Shown here: positions 35,887 through 45,554 of the stretch, one piece after another
How the letters are laid out: every line of letters begins with the position of its first letter
How positions within the stretch are numbered: the first letter of the stretch is position 1
The notes under the pieces: model-generated
The model's input: the letters and a program-made list of their open reading frames with translations, nothing else
The model's database searches: none
Told to the model about the DNA's origin: nothing
Source: Arthrobacter sp. MYb227
Lineage (GTDB): Bacteria > Actinomycetota > Actinomycetes > Actinomycetales > Micrococcaceae
Assembly: GCF_002975435.1 (NCBI RefSeq)
Contig: NZ_PCPT01000003.1
Coordinates: 62,001 to 126,000, forward strand
DNA length: 64,000 nucleotides
Direction: 5' to 3'
Translations under genes and position numbers: made by a program

Positions 35887-37371
35887 ATGGGAAATCTAGA
35901 CGTCGGGAACAGGGTCAGCGGCTCAACGTTTCTGCAGGGCCATGTCCAGCGCGAACTGGAAATGGCAATCGGTTCCAAATTCGTCTCACTGGAGCCACGA
36001 GAATTACAGGAGCAGGCGTCTGACTGGTCATGGATGTCGAAGTATCTGCAGTACAAAAACCTAGGAGTCCCGGCGGCAGACTTCATTGTTCGACCGGCCA
36101 ACACGTCCGAAGTCCAAGCGATCATGCGACTGGCTGCCGACTACAAGATTCCCGTGGTGCCACGCGGCGGTGGGACCGGTACCCAAGGTGGAACCTTTGC
36201 CCCCTACGGTGGAATCGCCATGGATTTAACCCGACTCGATGAAATTATCGACATTGACGAGACCAGCCTCGTAGCGACGGTCGGAGCGGGTATCGACGGG
36301 CCAACCTTGGAAAGCGCACTGAACGCCAAGGGTCTCACCTTGTCTCACTACCCAGGTTCCTATCATCTGGGTGCAACTATTGGCGGCTTCGTCGCAGCAC
36401 GTGGAAGCGGCGTTGTCAGTACCAAGTACGGTAAAGCCGAAGACCAGGTCCTACAGGTAGAAGTAGTCATGCCATCGGGCGAGGTGGTGACCACCATGCC
36501 AGTTCCCAGCCACGCGGCAGGCTCAGATCTACTCCAAACCTTTGTTGGTTCCGAGGGCACACTCGGTGTCATCACCCAGGTAGCAATGCGAGTAGACCGC
36601 ATCCCGGAAAACTACGGATTCCTTTCCTTTAGCTTCCCCGACATCTTCGCCGGGATCGAGGCGGGCCGGCTGATCATGACAAATCGACTGCGCCCCTCGG
36701 TAATCCGACTCTACGATGAGGCAGATTCACAAAAGCTTAAGGACTGGGTCGGCACACCCTTCACCGGCACCCTCATGGTCGTGATGTGCGATGGAAACCA
36801 GGAACTCATTGACTACGAAATGCGTTCCATCACCAAACTTGTGGAATCTGCCGGCGGCACCTCCCTAGGCCCAGACGTTGGACGGATCTGGTGGGAAGGC
36901 AAATATGAGCCCTACGCCAAGGGCAAATTGCCGCAGCCACCATTACTTTATGGAACCTTCGACACTGTTGGACGATTCGAGGCTCTGTCAAGGATTTACT
37001 CCGCTAAGAAACACGCGATTGAAACCGAATTCGCCGAATATGGTGCACGTTACACCGCACACCTCTCGCACTGGTACGACTGGGGAGCGATGATTTACGA
37101 CCGCTTCTACGTCGATAATCCGCCGGCGGATCCGGAAGAGGCAATGGCGTTGCATGACCGTCTCTGGGATGTAGGAGTGCGCGCCGGCATCGAAGCCGGA
37201 GGCATTCTCAATGATCATCACGGTGTTGGCATGAAATTGGGACGTTTCATGCGCCTACAACACGGCACCGGATTTGACCTCATGAAGTCGTTGAAAGAGG
37301 CCTGGGATCCAGACGGAATTATGAACCCGGGCAAACTTGGATTTGGTCCACCCAGCAATTCTCAGTGGTAG
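35887..37371 (+). CDS. FAD-linked oxidase/dehydrogenase (VAO/PCMH family)
   Basis: The 494-residue flavoprotein has a PCMH-type FAD domain to about residue 220 (PRGGGTGTQGGTFAPYGG, YPGSYHLGATIGG, GSEGTLGVIT). The C-terminal substrate domain includes the NDHHGVG segment and a closing WDPDGIMNPGKLGF. This resembles glycolate/D-lactate dehydrogenases and alkylglycerone-phosphate synthases, so a 2-hydroxy acid or alcohol is a reasonable substrate. The ATG at 35887 has GAGGA 6 bases before; the GTG two codons earlier leaves no room. It is first in the enzyme operon. Confidence 0.9.
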   Translation: MGNLDVGNRVSGSTFLQGHVQRELEMAIGSKFVSLEPRELQEQASDWSWMSKYLQYKNLGVPAADFIVRPANTSEVQAIMRLAADYKIPVVPRGGGTGTQGGTFAPYGGIAMDLTRLDEIIDIDETSLVATVGAGIDGPTLESALNAKGLTLSHYPGSYHLGATIGGFVAARGSGVVSTKYGKAEDQVLQVEVVMPSGEVVTTMPVPSHAAGSDLLQTFVGSEGTLGVITQVAMRVDRIPENYGFLSFSFPDIFAGIEAGRLIMTNRLRPSVIRLYDEADSQKLKDWVGTPFTGTLMVVMCDGNQELIDYEMRSITKLVESAGGTSLGPDVGRIWWEGKYEPYAKGKLPQPPLLYGTFDTVGRFEALSRIYSAKKHAIETEFAEYGARYTAHLSHWYDWGAMIYDRFYVDNPPADPEEAMALHDRLWDVGVRAGIEAGGILNDHHGVGMKLGRFMRLQHGTGFDLMKSLKEAWDPDGIMNPGKLGFGPPSNSQW

Positions 37372-37456
37372 CGCACACCAGCAAAGTTTTACACGCACGT
37401 TGTTTTAGCTTGAAGTCCGAGATTCACCTGATGCAGGAAATTCAAAGGAGAAAGCA

Positions 37457-38353
37457 ATGCACCTGTCGATGCACAATTGGATGCGATCCGAGCCGATCGA
37501 AACCACGATTGCTCGCCTAGCCAAGTACGGCTATAAGAGCATCGAGATCAGCGGAGAACCGGAACAATATGACACCAAACATGTCAAGAGCCTGCTCGGC
37601 CACTACGGCCTAGACTGCTGGGGCGCGGTCACCTTGATGGTTGACAAACGCAACATGCAATCAGACAACGAAGCAATGCGTGCTTCATCCGTGCAGTACG
37701 TCAAGGACTGCATCAACATGGTCGCCGAACTTGACGGTAAAATTCTCACGCTTGTTCCAGGCACTGTTGGCAAGATTACCCCGGATTCGACTCCGGAAAA
37801 TGAGTGGAAATGGCTCGTTGAGGGAGTCAGCGAAATTTACGAAGTCGCCGAAGCCAAAGGCGTGCGGGTGGGTATCGAACCACTAAACCGCTTCGAGTCC
37901 TACCTGATCACCCGCGCCGAGCAGGCATTAGCGCTCTGCGCGGAGGTCGGACCCAACCTTGGCGTGGTACTTGACGCCTTCCACATCAATATCGAGGAAG
38001 AAAACCCGATGGACGCCATCCGCCTGGTGGGCGACAAACTTGTCGACTTCCACGTGGCCGACAACAACCGGATGCCGGCCGGATATGGAACCTACAACTG
38101 GAGCGAGGTTGTCTCAACCCTGCAGGAGATCGGTTATGAAGGCGCACTGACCGCCGAGTTCGTCGCTCCGGTGGACAGGACTCCAGCAAATAAGTACCCC
38201 AACGCACTAGAAACTAATTTCGAGGGTCTGGATATCGACCCGGAACAGCTCAAGTTCATCATCGACCATGGTTCCTCGGTGCTCACCGAGGAGTACTACG
38301 ACTGGCTGGTGAAGGTAAACGCGGAGACACTTCTTCCACTGATCGGCAACTAA
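37457..38353 (+). CDS. Sugar isomerase/epimerase, xylose-isomerase-like TIM barrel
   Basis: The 298-residue protein has the AP-endonuclease-2/xylose-isomerase fold with metal ligands in GIEPLNRFE (Glu), VVLDAFHINIEE (Asp and His), VDFHVADNNR (His) and ALTAEF (Glu). Family members are epimerases (tagatose or psicose 3-epimerase), hydroxypyruvate isomerases or dehydratases, so the exact reaction is open. AGGAG precedes the ATG. It is second in the operon, 85 bases after the oxidase. Confidence 0.9.
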   Translation: MHLSMHNWMRSEPIETTIARLAKYGYKSIEISGEPEQYDTKHVKSLLGHYGLDCWGAVTLMVDKRNMQSDNEAMRASSVQYVKDCINMVAELDGKILTLVPGTVGKITPDSTPENEWKWLVEGVSEIYEVAEAKGVRVGIEPLNRFESYLITRAEQALALCAEVGPNLGVVLDAFHINIEEENPMDAIRLVGDKLVDFHVADNNRMPAGYGTYNWSEVVSTLQEIGYEGALTAEFVAPVDRTPANKYPNALETNFEGLDIDPEQLKFIIDHGSSVLTEEYYDWLVKVNAETLLPLIGN

Positions 38354-38405
38354 GGCACTCCCCGGAGCATTCGGGGTCGGCAACAAGGGGAAAGAGACAA
38401 GGTGT

Positions 38406-39650
38406 ATGAGTAAGACGGTTGTCATCGTGGCAACGCTCGATACCAAGGGTGTCGAGATCGCCTATCTGCGTGATGCGCTGCAGCGGCTAGGGATCGATAC
38501 CCTTGTAGTCGACTCCGGGGTTTTGGGGGAGCCGGTCGGTATCGTTCCAGACTTCAGCCATGAACAGCTGTGTCAACGGTCCGGAATCACGCTTCACGAG
38601 CTTCAAAATGCTGGCAGTCGAGGCAAAGCCGTCGCGATCATGCGCCGCCTAGTCAGCGAGCTGGTTGTGGATCTCTTCGCGGAGGGCCGGATATCCGGTG
38701 GCATCAGCGTCGGGGGAGTTGGCTCCATCATGGGCGCGGCGGCCATTCAGCAGCTGCCGCTCGGGGTCCCCAAGATCGTTGTCGCACCAACCGCCTCGGG
38801 TCATCACGAGTTCGGACCCTATGTTGGAACCAAAGATGTGATGGTAGTGCACTCCGTGGTCGACATTCTGGGACTCAACGAGATTTCAAAGACAATTTTC
38901 GACAACGTTGCCGCGGCAATGTACGGATTACTGGCCAAAGGGCATCCATTAGATCGCCCCGCACCTGGTGCCCGCTACGTCGCCACCACCATGCTGGGGA
39001 ACACCACCACCGCGGTGGGCGCCATGAAAGACCGGCTGTCGGAAGCGGGGTACGAAACCGTCGTCTTCCATTCCAATGGAGTCGGTGGTCCGGCCATGGA
39101 AGAACTGGCCGCCAGCGGTCAATTTGTCGGGGTCATCGACTACACCACCAATGAAATCGCCGACCCACTCACCGGTGGCATCCATGATGGTGGCCCCCAC
39201 CGGCTACGCACCGTGGGACTGCATGGAATCCCACAAATAGTGCTACCCGGTTGCATGGACTTTTCCGTCTTTGCCGCAGGAAACGTCCCGCGACTCCTAG
39301 GGAATCGGCCGGTATATGACCACAATCCAGAGTACACACTGGTGCGCACCCCACTGGAGGAAATGCACCAACTAGGCGAGATCTTTGCACGGCGACTCAA
39401 CGAATCAACCGGCCCCATTCGTGTGCTCATCCCCACCAGGGGGCTCTCAATTCCTTCAACACCCGATGGGCCCTTCTGGGATCCGGAAGCCGATGCGGCA
39501 TTCCTCACCGCGGTGCGCCGCGTGCTACGCCCGGATATTCCCTTGGAAACCATCGATCTACACATCAACGATCCGGAACTTGGCAGATACGTTGCCGAAC
39601 TATTCCTGCAAGTAATGACCACCGCACAAGCCCAGGAGATATGCACATGA
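38406..39650 (+). CDS. Tm-1-like ATP-binding domain protein (UPF0261)
   Basis: The 414-residue protein spans the whole UPF0261 family. It has an N-terminal VVIVATLDTKGVEIAYLRD strand-helix, a glycine-rich ISVGGVGSIMGAAAIQQLP, and TKDVMVVHSVVDILGLNEIS. The C-terminal half has TMLGNTTTAVGAMKDRL and GCMDFSVFAAG. The plant relative Tm-1 binds ATP and inhibits a viral helicase, while the bacterial role is not established. Here it overlaps the creatininase-family gene by ATGA, which ties it to catabolism. The phosphoenolpyruvate-hydrolase-like partner often seen with this family is absent. Confidence 0.9.
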   Translation: MSKTVVIVATLDTKGVEIAYLRDALQRLGIDTLVVDSGVLGEPVGIVPDFSHEQLCQRSGITLHELQNAGSRGKAVAIMRRLVSELVVDLFAEGRISGGISVGGVGSIMGAAAIQQLPLGVPKIVVAPTASGHHEFGPYVGTKDVMVVHSVVDILGLNEISKTIFDNVAAAMYGLLAKGHPLDRPAPGARYVATTMLGNTTTAVGAMKDRLSEAGYETVVFHSNGVGGPAMEELAASGQFVGVIDYTTNEIADPLTGGIHDGGPHRLRTVGLHGIPQIVLPGCMDFSVFAAGNVPRLLGNRPVYDHNPEYTLVRTPLEEMHQLGEIFARRLNESTGPIRVLIPTRGLSIPSTPDGPFWDPEADAAFLTAVRRVLRPDIPLETIDLHINDPELGRYVAELFLQVMTTAQAQEICT

Positions 39651-40579
39651 CCAGCAAACCAGCAGCCGACCGTCCCGAGCGCGTGATCAACCGCCTCACC
39701 GAGGGTGATGAGGAGTTCCGGGAAAAGTTCGTTTCCTGGAACCTCGCGCACTTGTCCTATGTGGATATTCGGGAGTACCTCAAGACCAAGGACACGGTGC
39801 TGGTACCCATCGCTAGCACCGAACAACACGGACCGCACCTACCGCTCTACACAGATACGATTACCGCGGTGGAAATTTCCGAACGAATCTCCGAGTCGAT
39901 TGGGGTGCTGCACACACCGCCGATCTGGACCGGATACTCACCTCAGCACATGTATGGCCCCGGTGAGGGCCGCGGTACCATCACGGTGCGTTCCAGTACC
40001 CTACTGGCACTCATGAATGACATCGCACGCTCACTGATCCACCACGGCTTCAACCGGATCATCTTCATCAATGGTCATGGGTCAAATATCAAGGTAGTAG
40101 ACCCGGTATTGCGCAAGCTACGCTACGAAACCGGTGCGCTCATCTCCTTCGTCAAGCCCTATATGGAACGCTACGAAGGAATTTTAGCCGGATTGATGGA
40201 GAATCCTCCGGAGGAAACCCCCGGCTGGCACTCCTCGGAACTTGAAACATCACAGGATCTGGCCTGGAATCCAGATCTGGTGCGTATGGAACGGGCCGTT
40301 GACACCCGGGCTCACACCCCGGAGTTCCTGCCCGGTGCCTTTAGCAAGGACGACGGCATGCCGGACACCGAATTTGAGGGTTACCAGTACTTCAGCTTCC
40401 CCATGGATCATCATGAGTTCGTGGACAACGGTATTATTGGCAACCCGATGCGGGCCACCGCGGAAAAGGGCCATGAGGCATTCCGTCGGCTCAGCGAGCA
40501 CGTGGCGCGCGGCGTCATGGAACTGGAAAAGGTGCCGGTGACTGTGCATACTCGTGAGTTCATCGACCGCGTGATGTAA
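39647..40579 (+). CDS. Creatininase family amidohydrolase
   Basis: The 310-residue protein has the family's metal sites: ASTEQHGPHLPLYTDTI (Glu, His, Asp), FINGHGSNIKV, and later GWHSSELETS (His, Glu). The family includes creatininase, mycofactocin MftE and formamide hydrolases, all acting on C-N bonds, often in rings. The N terminus has an extra 35 or so residues. The ATG at 39647 overlaps the previous stop and has AGGAG 8 bases before. It is last in the enzyme operon. Confidence 0.92.
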   Translation: MTSKPAADRPERVINRLTEGDEEFREKFVSWNLAHLSYVDIREYLKTKDTVLVPIASTEQHGPHLPLYTDTITAVEISERISESIGVLHTPPIWTGYSPQHMYGPGEGRGTITVRSSTLLALMNDIARSLIHHGFNRIIFINGHGSNIKVVDPVLRKLRYETGALISFVKPYMERYEGILAGLMENPPEETPGWHSSELETSQDLAWNPDLVRMERAVDTRAHTPEFLPGAFSKDDGMPDTEFEGYQYFSFPMDHHEFVDNGIIGNPMRATAEKGHEAFRRLSEHVARGVMELEKVPVTVHTREFIDRVM

Positions 40580-40658
40580 AAGGCGTAAGGGGGGCGCCAA
40601 CGGTGAGCCATCGCAGTCGGTAACATTAGTAAACAAGCTCGAGAGAAGGAAGTTAGCC

Positions 40659-41321
40659 ATGGCTGAGACTGGAACACGCGTTGATGACGCGTACACATTC
40701 CTACTTGCTGAAATTACCGGCTTTCGGCTCCGCTCCGGTGCGCCGCTTTCCGAGAACCGAATTGCTGCACAAATCGGAATCTCTCGAACACCGGTTCGAG
40801 AAGCCCTGCAGCGTTTAGAGAAGGAGGGGCTGGTGAAGCGCGGCGATAATGCGCGCTTCACCGTCTCCCAGCTCACGCGCTCCGAGGTCAACGATTCCTG
40901 CGACTTGCTTGAGGTTCTCGATACCTACATCTGCCGCAAGGCCGGTGAGAAGCTCACCGAACAAAGCGCGGCGCTGTTGACGGCTTCGGTCGACACCATG
41001 ACTCAGGCAGCCATTTCTGAGGATCGGGCATCTTGGGCGGAGGCCGACGCGGCATTCCACCGGCTGATCAATGAGATTGCTGGCAACGTTCTGGTGGCGG
41101 ATACCGTGAAGGAAACTCGCCGGCGCATCCAGCGTTTTTGGTTACGTGCGGCAAGTGCCCAGCATCGTCTGGAGGAATGCTCAAACGAGCATCAGGTGCT
41201 GGCCAGGGCCATGATCGAAAAGGACTACGCAGCCATTGAACCGGCGGTCAAGGTCCATATCGGGCACATGCGTGGTCGGATGCTGGACATGATCGACGCG
41301 GCAGAAGCGCTGCTCGGCTAA
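40659..41321 (+). CDS. GntR family regulator, FCD (FadR-like) subgroup
   Basis: This 220-residue repressor has an N-terminal winged helix (IAAQIGISRTPVREALQRLE near residues 33-52) and an all-helical FCD effector domain. The latter includes WAEADAAFHRLINEIAGN and late histidines that usually bind a metal and a carboxylate. It lies between the enzyme and transporter operons. Each of those begins with the same 25-bp site, so it likely represses both. No copy of the site lies before its own start. Confidence 0.93.
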   Translation: MAETGTRVDDAYTFLLAEITGFRLRSGAPLSENRIAAQIGISRTPVREALQRLEKEGLVKRGDNARFTVSQLTRSEVNDSCDLLEVLDTYICRKAGEKLTEQSAALLTASVDTMTQAAISEDRASWAEADAAFHRLINEIAGNVLVADTVKETRRRIQRFWLRAASAQHRLEECSNEHQVLARAMIEKDYAAIEPAVKVHIGHMRGRMLDMIDAAEALLG

Positions 41322-41397
41322 ATATTCTCAGGGTGCGCTTGCTCACCTAGTTTCACTCTGCACCACATCATCCCCTTCGATGGTGCGGTGAAATCCA

Positions 41398-41426
41398 TTG
41401 ACACCCATGTTTGGTGACCATATGGT
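41398..41426 (+). promoter_or_regulatory. Promoter of the ABC importer operon
   Basis: TTGACA (41398-41403) and TATGGT (41421-41426) are 17 bases apart, a near-consensus promoter. The operator follows 4 bases later. Confidence 0.7.
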
Positions 41427-41430
41427 GTCA

Positions 41431-41455
41431 ATACTTGTATACACATAAGGATACA
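41431..41455 (+). promoter_or_regulatory. 25-bp operator, copy 2 (probable GntR site)
   Basis: The site reads ATACTTGTATACA, then CATAAG, then GATACA. It differs from the site at 35811 at only two positions and sits at nearly the same distance from the -10. Confidence 0.75.
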
Positions 41456-41508
41456 AACATGTGTCCAAGCATGAATTTCAATATTCGAAGCGATGTAAGG
41501 CAGGTGAA

Positions 41509-42372
41509 ATGACTCAGTTCCTCTTGATCACGTTCAACGGTTTAACACTGGGCGCCGTCTATTTTCTTGTGGCATCCGGACTAACTTTGATCTTTGGTCT
41601 GATGCGAGTCATCACGATGGCTCATGGAACCAGCTACCTGCTGGGCGGATACATCGGATACGTGGTGGTCCGCGAAACCGGGAACTGGATCCTTGGCGCA
41701 CTGGCTGCATCGGTGGGCGTAGGGTTGCTCGGGCTACTTATTCACCAGCTGCTGATCCGCAAATTCCAAGATGATGACATGCGCGTTGCTCTCATTACCC
41801 TCGGTCTCTCGCTGATCGGTACCGACCTCATGCTCGCCGCGTTCGGTGGCACCGCAACCCAGGTAGCAATCCCCAAGGCGCTACAGATCGGCGTGGAGCT
41901 ACCATTGCTTGGCACCTACCCACTGATCAGAATCCTGCTACTTCTCATCGCCATTGGCGTCGGTTTTGGGCTGTGGTTCTTCGTGAACAAAACGCGCTAC
42001 GGCGCTGTTGTCAGAGCCGGCGTCGATGACAGCCAAATGACCGCGGCCACCGGTATCAACATCAAGGTCGTCTTCGCCGCGATCTTCGCGTTCGGCTCGG
42101 CGTTGGCCGGCTTTGCCGGTGTTGCCGGCGGCTCACTCTTCCCACTCATGCCGGGACAAGACGGTACCTACCTGCTCTTCTCGCTCGTGGTGGTGATCGC
42201 CGGTGGCATGGGATCAATCGCTGGTGCAGCAATAGGTGCAGGGCTCGTTGGTCTCGTCTCCCAATTTTCGCTTGTCTATTTTCCAACCTACGCATTGGTC
42301 TTCACCTTCGCCCTCATGGTGATCGTGCTGGCGGTTCGCCCGCAGGGCCTCATGGGGAAGGCAACCGTATGA
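41509..42372 (+). CDS. livH: Branched-chain-type ABC transporter permease (LivH family)
   Basis: The 287-residue membrane protein has about eight helices and the LivH hallmarks: NGLTLGAVYFLVASGLTLIFG at the start, GLMRVITMAHG, and the cytoplasmic EAA-like RAGVDDSQMTAATGIN loop near residue 180. The ATG at 41509 begins the family sequence; the 16 upstream in-frame codons are leader. It overlaps the LivM gene by ATGA. Given the neighbouring enzymes, the cargo is probably not a branched-chain amino acid. Confidence 0.93.
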   Translation: MTQFLLITFNGLTLGAVYFLVASGLTLIFGLMRVITMAHGTSYLLGGYIGYVVVRETGNWILGALAASVGVGLLGLLIHQLLIRKFQDDDMRVALITLGLSLIGTDLMLAAFGGTATQVAIPKALQIGVELPLLGTYPLIRILLLLIAIGVGFGLWFFVNKTRYGAVVRAGVDDSQMTAATGINIKVVFAAIFAFGSALAGFAGVAGGSLFPLMPGQDGTYLLFSLVVVIAGGMGSIAGAAIGAGLVGLVSQFSLVYFPTYALVFTFALMVIVLAVRPQGLMGKATV

Positions 42373-43463
42373 GTACCGACCAAACCACGAGTATGCGGCG
42401 CAAGCCACGCCTGGGCGCTGTGCTCTGGCTGGCATTCCTCATCTTCGCCTTCGCCTTCCCCTACCTCGTGGATCGACCAAAATTCTGGATCCCAAATATT
42501 GGTATCAAGAGCATCTGGCTTGGCGTCGTTGCCATGTCACTGGTGTTCCTGAATCGATACGTTGGCCTGCTATCGCTAGCCCAGATGACCATCGCGGGCA
42601 TCTCCGCTTATGGGGCCGGATTCGTAATCGTCAAGATGGATGGGCCCATCATGATGGCGATCCCTATCGGCCTGTTGGTTGGAACCCTCGCCGGATTCCT
42701 CATTGCGTTAGTTGCCGTTCGTACCAAGGCAATCTACTTCCTAATGATCACCTTGGCCATCGGTCAAGTGGTTTACTCCTTCGCGTCGCAATCCATCGAG
42801 GTGACAAACGCCCGCCGCGGACTAGCGCCGATCAAGCGCGAAGACGTAGGATTCATGCACTTCACCGAATTACATATTTTCTATTATGTGGCGCTGATTG
42901 TCGCAATTGGCTGCTATGTTCTCTGCCGTTATATCGCAGCTACGTCCTTCGGGTTGGCTCTGCAGGGAATCAAAGATTCTCCCGAGCGTATGAGCGCACT
43001 GGGCTACAACGTAAACCGTTACCGTATAGCCGCGATGACCTTTAGCTCATTCATCGCATCGGTAGGCGGCATCATTATGGTCTTCGACCGGGCCCAAGTC
43101 GATCCGGATGTGGTCGCGCTCCCGGCGACTCTGGACATCTTGATCGTGGCGGTAGTCGGCGGTATCGGGTCGCTCTCCGGAGTCTTCTTCGGAGCACTGG
43201 TGCTGACCCTGCTCGATAACTTCTCCCAAAATCTCACCGAGCGCTATATGACACTCACGGGATTGGTATTCATCGCCGTGCTGCTATTCGCCCCGGCAGG
43301 ACTAGCCGGAATCGGAAAACAGCTCAGCGCATTATTCGCCAGACTCAAAGGTCCGACGATTCAGGACGCCGCGGAAGCGGATCCTCCACAAACATCACCG
43401 GCAGCGACTGCGGAGGATGCCCAGGAAACACAAGATGAACTCTCGAAAGGAAGTCAGCGATGA
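42369..43463 (+). CDS. livM: Branched-chain-type ABC transporter permease (LivM family)
   Basis: This 364-residue permease has nine or so helices, with the LivM-type RYVGLLSLAQMTIAGISAYGAG segment. The LALQGIKDSPERMSALGYNVNRYRI loop contacts the ATPases. The hydrophilic C-terminal tail of about 40 residues is rich in Ala, Glu and Thr. Overlaps of 4 bases at both ends show tight coupling with livH and the binding-protein gene. Confidence 0.93.
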   Translation: MSTDQTTSMRRKPRLGAVLWLAFLIFAFAFPYLVDRPKFWIPNIGIKSIWLGVVAMSLVFLNRYVGLLSLAQMTIAGISAYGAGFVIVKMDGPIMMAIPIGLLVGTLAGFLIALVAVRTKAIYFLMITLAIGQVVYSFASQSIEVTNARRGLAPIKREDVGFMHFTELHIFYYVALIVAIGCYVLCRYIAATSFGLALQGIKDSPERMSALGYNVNRYRIAAMTFSSFIASVGGIIMVFDRAQVDPDVVALPATLDILIVAVVGGIGSLSGVFFGALVLTLLDNFSQNLTERYMTLTGLVFIAVLLFAPAGLAGIGKQLSALFARLKGPTIQDAAEADPPQTSPAATAEDAQETQDELSKGSQR

Positions 43464-44749
43464 AGCTGAATAAGGGAAAGAATCGAATTGCCGCACTTGC
43501 CATGGGTTTCAGCCTGGCACTTGTTGCAACGGGTTGTGCGCCTGCTGGTAGTGGGGAAGCAGCCCCCGGCAGTAGCTCCGCAGGAGCTGCCTCAAGCGAC
43601 ACCATCAAGATCGGCGTACTTTCAACCTCCGAAGGCAACCTAGCCTTCGGCATGGATGAAGCCAAGGCAGCCATCGGAGTCGCGATGGAAGCTCGCGGTG
43701 GCACAGTTGAGGGTGGCACCATAGCTGGTAAGAAAGTGGAACTAATCTACGAAGGCACCGACGGCACCAGCGCTTCGGCCCAGACCAAGGCCAAGAAACT
43801 CGTCGAAAATGAAGGAGTAGATATCGTCTTTGGCCCGGCCTCCGGCGATGAAGGCGAAACCGTTGTCCAATATGCACTCACCGAACCCGACGTCACCTTC
43901 GTCAATGGTGCGGCCAGCCCGGTGGGCATGACCTTGCAGAACGCCGAAAATTTCTTCCGCTTTATGGGCGATTCGGCGATGTGGATGGGTGGCCTAGGAG
44001 ACCATGCCTTCAAGGAAAAGGGCTACAAAAAAGTTTATTCAATTGCCGAAGATTACTCCTTCCCCTATGACAACGCGGGTGGTTTCTTCAGTGAATTCTG
44101 TGCGGCCGGTGGAGAAGTAACTGGTAACTCGTGGGTACCTGTGGGAACCACGGATTACGCAACCATCATCTCCAAGATCCCGGCAGATACCGATGCGGTT
44201 TACGTCGGACTGGGTGGTGCCGATGCCGCTAGCTTCTTGTCACAGGCAGTCACCGCCGGGGTCGAAAAGCCGCTGATCGGCGGTTCCATCACCGTTGATA
44301 CCACGGCGCTTTCCGGAGACGCGAATATTTCCGACGCCGCAGTTGGAACCATCACCGGAGGACCAGTCCCTGGCGCAGATTACGACAATCCAGTATGGAA
44401 GACGTTCTCCGAGGCCTACGCCAAGCAACCCAAAGCGTTCCCAAGCCCATCGATCTTCGGCATTCTCTACTACAACGCCTTTGAATCCCTGTTGTTGGGT
44501 ATCGAAGAAACCAAGGGCGAACTCGGTGAGAAGCATGCGGACCTGCGCGCTTCACTGAGCAACCTGAAATGGGATACCCCCACCGGACCGATTTCCATGG
44601 ATAAGAATCGCCAAGCAATTGTCGATAATTTCCTGATCGAGGTCGTAGACGACAGCAGCGGTGAGCTCACCCAGAAGAACCTGAGCAAATCTTCCAACGT
44701 CACCCAAGGCACCACGGTGTACGACCGCTTCGACGGCTGCCCAAACTAA
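43460..44749 (+). CDS. ABC transporter substrate-binding lipoprotein (Peripla_BP_6 type)
   Basis: The 429-residue protein has a lipoprotein signal ending at C26 (LVATGC), a Ser/Ala-rich linker, and a two-lobed binding fold. It begins KIGVLSTSEGNLAFGMDE and has VDIVFGPASGDEGETVVQYA and SIAEDYSFPYDNAGGF. It is of the amide/branched-chain amino-acid binding group. It selects the substrate for the importer. The ligand cannot be read from sequence, but amides, ureas and carboxylates are all known in this group. Confidence 0.92.
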   Translation: MKLNKGKNRIAALAMGFSLALVATGCAPAGSGEAAPGSSSAGAASSDTIKIGVLSTSEGNLAFGMDEAKAAIGVAMEARGGTVEGGTIAGKKVELIYEGTDGTSASAQTKAKKLVENEGVDIVFGPASGDEGETVVQYALTEPDVTFVNGAASPVGMTLQNAENFFRFMGDSAMWMGGLGDHAFKEKGYKKVYSIAEDYSFPYDNAGGFFSEFCAAGGEVTGNSWVPVGTTDYATIISKIPADTDAVYVGLGGADAASFLSQAVTAGVEKPLIGGSITVDTTALSGDANISDAAVGTITGGPVPGADYDNPVWKTFSEAYAKQPKAFPSPSIFGILYYNAFESLLLGIEETKGELGEKHADLRASLSNLKWDTPTGPISMDKNRQAIVDNFLIEVVDDSSGELTQKNLSKSSNVTQGTTVYDRFDGCPN

Positions 44750-44771
44750 GCACGAGAAAGGACTAACGATC

Positions 44772-45554
44772 ATGCGTCAATCGTCATTAGCTCTGAATGT
44801 CACGGGACTATCCAAAAGTTTCGGGGGGCTCCATGCCATGAAAAGTATGGATCTACAGATTCAGGACGGTGAGCGAATCAGCATGATCGGCACCAACGGC
44901 GCGGGCAAGTCCACATTCTTCAATCTTTTGGCAGGAGTATTTCCGGCAACAACCGGACGCATCGAACTCTTTGGAGAAGACGTTACAACTCTCTCCACTG
45001 CCAAACGAGCGAAGAAAGGACTTGCCCGCACCTTCCAAACATCGAGCCTTTTCGAACAACTCACCGCCGCCGAAAATGTCTTTATTGCCCTAGGCGGCGT
45101 TGAATTCAACGGTGCGTCACTGCGGCTGGCTCTTCCCAGTTCCAAAAACATCTTGGTTGAGAACCGCTGGAGTCGAGTCGAACGATTACTTGAACGGGTT
45201 GCGCTGGGTGATCAAGGCTCAACCATGGTGGCAAATCTTTCCCACGGTGAGCAACGACAACTTGAGCTCGCCATGGCCCTAGCTCTACAACCAAAACTCT
45301 TGATGCTCGATGAGCCAGCTGCGGGATTCTCCCCGGCCGAGCGCGCCCACTTGGTCAAAATACTTCGCGAGCTCCCACAAGAAATCACGTTGTTGCTGAT
45401 CGAACATGACATGGATATTGCCCTGGCCACCGCCAACAGGGTGGTCGTCATGCACGACGGGGAAAAAATCTTAGAAGGCTCACCACAAGAAGTAAGATCT
45501 TCGGCACGCGTACGTGAAATCTATTTGGGAGGATCCCTTGACGATGTCGCCTAA
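44772..45554 (+). CDS. livG: ABC transporter ATP-binding protein (LivG family)
   Basis: The 260-residue ATPase has Walker A GTNGAGKST, signature LSHGEQRQLELAMA and Walker B LLMLDEPAAGFSP. LSHGEQ and DEPAAGxxP are LivG marks. The ATG follows GAAAGGAC. Its end overlaps the LivF gene by 11 bases. Confidence 0.94.
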   Translation: MRQSSLALNVTGLSKSFGGLHAMKSMDLQIQDGERISMIGTNGAGKSTFFNLLAGVFPATTGRIELFGEDVTTLSTAKRAKKGLARTFQTSSLFEQLTAAENVFIALGGVEFNGASLRLALPSSKNILVENRWSRVERLLERVALGDQGSTMVANLSHGEQRQLELAMALALQPKLLMLDEPAAGFSPAERAHLVKILRELPQEITLLLIEHDMDIALATANRVVVMHDGEKILEGSPQEVRSSARVREIYLGGSLDDVA

